Assembly (NCBI GenBank): GCA_913056285.1
Contig: CAJXNE010000071.1
Coordinates: forward strand, 1 to 9,461
Direction: 5' to 3'
Source: an uncultured Zetaproteobacteria bacterium
Lineage (GTDB): Bacteria > Pseudomonadota > Zetaproteobacteria > Mariprofundales > Mariprofundaceae
DNA: 9,461 nucleotides
How positions within the stretch are numbered: position 1 is the stretch's first letter; each line of letters opens with the position of its first letter. This document shows positions 6,214 to 9,461 of this stretch, piece by piece. A program made the position numbers and the translations under genes. Under the pieces are notes generated by a model, which saw only the letters and a list, made by a program, of their open reading frames with translations, was not told the origin of the DNA and searched no databases.

Positions 6214-8921
6214 GTCGGATACTCATATTCGCGACAGGACACCGTTTACTGATCTTGCTTGCGATGGTATTGCTCACAGCGCTGGCCGCAAGCGGCATTC
6301 CTCGACTGCATATCGATACCGGCGTGGACAGTATGATTGCCGATGGCGATCCCAATCGTCTGGTTTATGAATCGGTGATCGAAGAGTTCGGCTCTGATAG
6401 CCAGACACTGGTTTTTGTACGCGATAAACAACTCTGGTCTCCGGCTAAAATTGCAGCCCTTAAGGCGATGCATGATCGTTTGACTGCGCTGGATATTGTC
6501 CAGCGCGTGGATGATGTTTTCACACTGCGCAGCCTGCGTGGCGAACAGGGAAGTATCAGTTCAAAAGTGTTTGTTGAGCAATTGCCCGAGACGCAGCAAG
6601 CCGTTGATCAATTAAGAGATGATGTGCTCTACAACCCGTTATTAAAAGGCAATCTGGTGTCTCCGGATGGTCACGATCTGGCCCTGATGGTGATGCTTGA
6701 TCCTAAAAAAGCGGAAAAACTGGGTCATGCCAGGGTAAATGCTGTGATACAGCAAGCCATAGATGGAGCCCGGAAAAAATTTGAACGTGTATTTCAGATC
6801 GGCGGGCCACGCATTGAAACGGAATTGGAAGCGACGCTGTTATCGGATATGCGCGTGCTTGCGCCCATTTCAGCGCTGGTATTGATGCTCGTTATTCTAC
6901 TATTTTTGCGCAGTATCGTGGCTGGCCTGATTCCATTGGTGACTGCTGCCCTGAGTCTGGTCTGGGCGCTGGGTATGATGGGCTGGTTTGGCATCCCGGT
7001 GAATATTCTCAGCGCCATGTTACCCACCCTGATTATCGTGATTGGCGCTACCGAAGATACGCATCTGATTACAACATTTTTGCAGATCAGGGGTGAATAT
7101 TCTGATCGGGATGCGGAATTTTGTGTGCGACGTATGTTGCGTAAAATGGCGACACCGGTTTTCCTGACCGTCTTTACGACCGTGCTTGGCTTCGCCAGCA
7201 ATATCTTCAGCAGTATTGATTTGATTCGTGATTTCGCACTGGCTTCGAGTTTCGCCATGCTGGCCAATGGCATTATTACTATGCTGTTGGTGCCGATCAT
7301 GCTTGGCGTTTTGGGAAAAAGTAAATCCAAAGCGCTGTCAGGCAAATGGTGGCTATCCGAGCTTGTCGTCAAATTCGACAGCAAGTCCAATATTTCGATG
7401 CAGCGTATTGTGCTCTTTGGCACGGTTTTGTTATGCGCTTTCTTTCTTTACGAAGCATCCAAATTATATGTGACCAATGATCCGATGTCCTATTTCAAAC
7501 AGGATCGGGAACTTATCCGGGATGCATCTGACGTGCATGAACACCTGTCTGGAATCAAAACGTTTTTCATTACGGTTCAGTCGAATCGCGAGCAGGCTTT
7601 TTTACATCCGGATAATATTCGTAAGCTGGATGAGATTGAGGATTTTATTGCCAAGCAGGGTATTTTCGATCGGAGTATCTCACTGGCGGATTATCTGAAA
7701 CTGTTAAATCGTGAATTCCATGCGGGTCAAAAGAGCTGGTATCAGGTGCCGGCTAGCAAGGATATGGTTTCCCAGTATTTGTTATTCATGCATCGAAACG
7801 ATCTGAATCGCTATGTTAGTCATGATTTCAAACGAGCCACGATTGTCGTGCGTCATAATGTCAGTGATTCGAATGTACTGAACACCAACATTGCCGAACT
7901 GCGCCAGGTGGCGCAGGACATTGCCGGCGCGGATATGCAGGTATTTGTGGTAGGTAAAAACCTAATGATCAATGAGGCTGCGGAAAGCCTGTTGTGGGCT
8001 CAGGTTAAATCGCTTTGTATCTTGTTGCTGATTATTTTTCTGCTGATGTCTGCCATGTTTACCTCGTTTAAGGGCGGTCTGATTGCCTTGATACCCAGTG
8101 TCATTCCGATTATTCTGATGTTCGGCGTGATGGGAATGCTCGGAATACCGTTAAATCCGGGTACGGCCATGGTTGCTGTGATTGCCATTGGTATTGCCAT
8201 TGATAGTACGATTCATTTGCTGTCCAGTTACAATAAACTCAGCCGGGATTCCGGCGATGCGGCGCATGCAACGCAACTTACGGTGCGTGAAGAATCGCTG
8301 CCAATGATAGCAACCAGCGTGGCGCTGGCGCTTGGTTTTGGCATTTTGCTGGCCTCTGATTTTACCATTATCGGGCAGTTTGGCGCGCTCTCGGCGGCAA
8401 CCATGCTATTCGCCCTGTTTGCCAATTTGATTATAACGCCGCTGGTGATGGCCCGGGTGCGTCTGGTCGGACTGTATGATATTATAGCCTTGAAGATGGA
8501 TAAGGAATCCCTGCATGGTTGTCGGTTATTTCATGAGATGTCCAATTATCAGATTCGCAAGGCCATGTTGATTTCCGAAGTGAAAGAATTCAGTAAGGGA
8601 ATGAAAATTATTGAACAGGGGAGTCTTGAGCGCTGCATGTACTTGCTCATCAAGGGTGATGTTGAAGTGATCTATCATGGCAGAGATGAAAATGTCGCAG
8701 TCACAACGATGAAGCCCGGAGATGTGTTTGGGGAAATTGCCTTCGTCAATGAAATCGAACGCACGGCGGATGTATGTGCGCTCAGTGCGGTTACCGTGGT
8801 GAAATTTGACTATGAACGGCTAAAAAATGATTTACGTTATTTCCCCGGTATTGTGGCTAAATTGAATTTCAATATCAGCTATATTCTCGGAGAGCGACTG
8901 GCAGGCACCTTGAAGGATTAA
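6210..8921 (+). CDS. RND/MMPL-family exporter with C-terminal cyclic-nucleotide-binding domain
   Basis: The 903-aa product has the duplicated RND/MMPL plan. TM1 (about 12-29) is followed by a periplasmic domain (about 30-213), then TM2-6 starting at VLAPISALVLMLVILLFL (216-233). The second half has TM7 (about 399-416), a second periplasmic domain (about 420-595), and TM8-12 from about 601 to 747. Both halves carry the family's acidic TM motif: IGATEDTHLI (278-287, D283) and IGIAIDSTIH (660-669, D665), the likely proton-relay residues. After a short linker, residues about 774-895 form a cyclic-nucleotide-binding domain. Its phosphate cassette GDVFGEIAFVNEIERTADV (837-855) keeps the ribose-binding E842 and the phosphate-binding R851. 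The pump half alone accounts for about 750 residues; the rest is this added domain, which would lie in the cytoplasm. AGGAG at 6200-6204 precedes ATG 6210, and the start overlaps the upstream stop by ATGA. A lipid-type substrate is inferred from the neighbours. No clear terminator follows. Confidence 0.9.
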   Translation: MSRILIFATGHRLLILLAMVLLTALAASGIPRLHIDTGVDSMIADGDPNRLVYESVIEEFGSDSQTLVFVRDKQLWSPAKIAALKAMHDRLTALDIVQRVDDVFTLRSLRGEQGSISSKVFVEQLPETQQAVDQLRDDVLYNPLLKGNLVSPDGHDLALMVMLDPKKAEKLGHARVNAVIQQAIDGARKKFERVFQIGGPRIETELEATLLSDMRVLAPISALVLMLVILLFLRSIVAGLIPLVTAALSLVWALGMMGWFGIPVNILSAMLPTLIIVIGATEDTHLITTFLQIRGEYSDRDAEFCVRRMLRKMATPVFLTVFTTVLGFASNIFSSIDLIRDFALASSFAMLANGIITMLLVPIMLGVLGKSKSKALSGKWWLSELVVKFDSKSNISMQRIVLFGTVLLCAFFLYEASKLYVTNDPMSYFKQDRELIRDASDVHEHLSGIKTFFITVQSNREQAFLHPDNIRKLDEIEDFIAKQGIFDRSISLADYLKLLNREFHAGQKSWYQVPASKDMVSQYLLFMHRNDLNRYVSHDFKRATIVVRHNVSDSNVLNTNIAELRQVAQDIAGADMQVFVVGKNLMINEAAESLLWAQVKSLCILLLIIFLLMSAMFTSFKGGLIALIPSVIPIILMFGVMGMLGIPLNPGTAMVAVIAIGIAIDSTIHLLSSYNKLSRDSGDAAHATQLTVREESLPMIATSVALALGFGILLASDFTIIGQFGALSAATMLFALFANLIITPLVMARVRLVGLYDIIALKMDKESLHGCRLFHEMSNYQIRKAMLISEVKEFSKGMKIIEQGSLERCMYLLIKGDVEVIYHGRDENVAVTTMKPGDVFGEIAFVNEIERTADVCALSAVTVVKFDYERLKNDLRYFPGIVAKLNFNISYILGERLAGTLKD

Positions 8922-8947
8922 CCTGTTGTCATGCGTATGATTGGCTG

Positions 8948-9049
8948 ATGGCATGCAAAGCAAGCATTCATATACCGGGCGGATTGTATCACGTGATGCT
9001 TTGTGGAAGTGATGAACAAGTCTCCACTAGGCATGGATATTGCAGGTAG
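8948..9049 (+). pseudogene. N-terminal remnant of a REP-associated tyrosine transposase (RAYT, Y1_Tnp)
   Basis: The frame from ATG 8948 reads MACKASIHIPGGLYHVMLCG, then SDEQ, and stops at TAG 9047 after 33 codons. This closely follows the conserved N-terminus of RAYT/Y1 transposases (pattern 'M-R--RI--PG-LYHV--RGN---'), including the P-G-x-Y-H-V core. After SDEQ the similarity ends. The catalytic H-x-H and tyrosine regions are absent from the following sequence in any frame I checked. An intact protein would be about 200-330 aa, so this is a decayed or truncated copy. The cysteine in place of the usual arginine (L-C-G for L-R-G) also fits decay. The assignment rests on pattern recognition, without a database comparison. 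Confidence 0.65.
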
Positions 9050-9461
9050 CGAAAGTCAGAAAGTGAGCTATGAAGGAAACACAATTTAGGCAAAAGTTAG
9101 ATACAACCAAGTCCAAGTTACTTTGTAATAACCCAAGACCTCATGCCTGACCCTTGTATTCATGTCCTCCACACCGCCAACCCGGTCGCCGCTGTGGGCA
9201 ACCAGGTATGTCGCAGGATTATTCACCAATGACTCATCGCTAACAAAGCTGCCTGCCTTGAAAATAGGTGGCAAGCGGGCTGTGTTGCTGACGACGGGGC
9301 TGCAAGCCGGCAACGAGGCGATTGATGTCGGAGCCGTTCTTGCAATGAATACGGGCACACATATAGTTGATATATGGCATATATGACCTCATCTGTACTG
9401 CACAATCTGCGGCAGCAGGTGTATACATTGGTGGAGGGCGAACATTCGCTGTCGGGAAGAA
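9050..9461. other. Region without an identifiable gene
   Basis: No reading frame here matches a family I recognise. Short overlapping open frames exist on both strands, and their products look unlike each other's homologues or any known domain. The most suggestive arrangement is on the plus strand. A frame ending at TGA 9384-9386 (ATG at 9162, 74 codons) overlaps by ATGA a second frame that starts at ATG 9383 and is open to the window edge (26 codons, beginning MTSSVLHNLRQQVYTLVEGE). Neither has a visible Shine-Dalgarno. A perfect 7-bp AT-rich inverted repeat (ATATATG-G-CATATAT, 9370-9384) covers that junction and could be an operator or chance. Since a transposase remnant lies just upstream, this stretch may be a scar of past insertion and decay. 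Confidence 0.4.

Noticed and set aside
6794..7423. 209-codon minus-strand open frame inside the RND pump gene
   Set aside because: It lies wholly within the clearly coding pump gene on the opposite strand and has no recognisable domain. It is a shadow frame.
8930..8955. CATGC ... GCATG inverted repeat just after the pump gene as a terminator
   Set aside because: The stem is only 5 bp with a 16-nt loop and is not followed by a T-run.
9086..9358. 90-codon minus-strand open frame downstream of the operon
   Set aside because: It has no recognisable family and overlaps other equally open frames on both strands, and codon pattern does not single it out.

Overview
The window looks like chromosomal DNA of a Gram-negative proteobacterium. 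The evidence is an inner-membrane YihY/BrkB-type protein, a complete paraquat-inducible (Pqi) MCE lipid-transport set with an outer-membrane-type lipoprotein, and a LolA-like periplasmic protein. Base composition is fairly balanced and Shine-Dalgarno sequences are strong. A beta-, gamma- or zeta-proteobacterium would fit, but the sequence alone does not settle the genus.

Layout. Positions 1-1188 (minus strand) hold most of a YihY/BrkB-family membrane protein whose C-terminal end runs off the left edge. A 325-bp divergent intergenic region (1189-1513) follows. It contains no convincing gene, but a run of at least five hairpin-forming inverted repeats (1335-1474) bracketed by a 16/17-bp direct repeat (1313-1328 and 1466-1482). 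From 1514 to 8921 five plus-strand genes form one tight operon: pqiA, pqiB, pqiC, a LolA-like secreted protein, and a 903-aa RND/MMPL exporter. The four junctions are an 8-nt overlap, a 4-nt ATGA overlap, a 2-nt gap and a 4-nt ATGA overlap. After 8921 there is a decayed N-terminal remnant of a REP-associated tyrosine transposase (8948-9049), then about 400 bp without a gene I can identify.

How the genes may work together. In the known Pqi system, PqiA is an inner-membrane partner, PqiB is a triple-MCE periplasmic tube and PqiC is an outer-membrane lipoprotein; together they are thought to carry lipids across the envelope. Here that module is joined, with apparent translational coupling, to a second type of lipid-handling pair: an RND/MMPL pump plus a soluble LolA-fold carrier. 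The pump also carries a C-terminal cyclic-nucleotide-binding domain with key phosphate-cassette residues intact (G841-E842 and R851-T852-A853). My inference, and the main point of interest, is a five-gene envelope lipid-trafficking system whose pump may be gated by a nucleotide second messenger.
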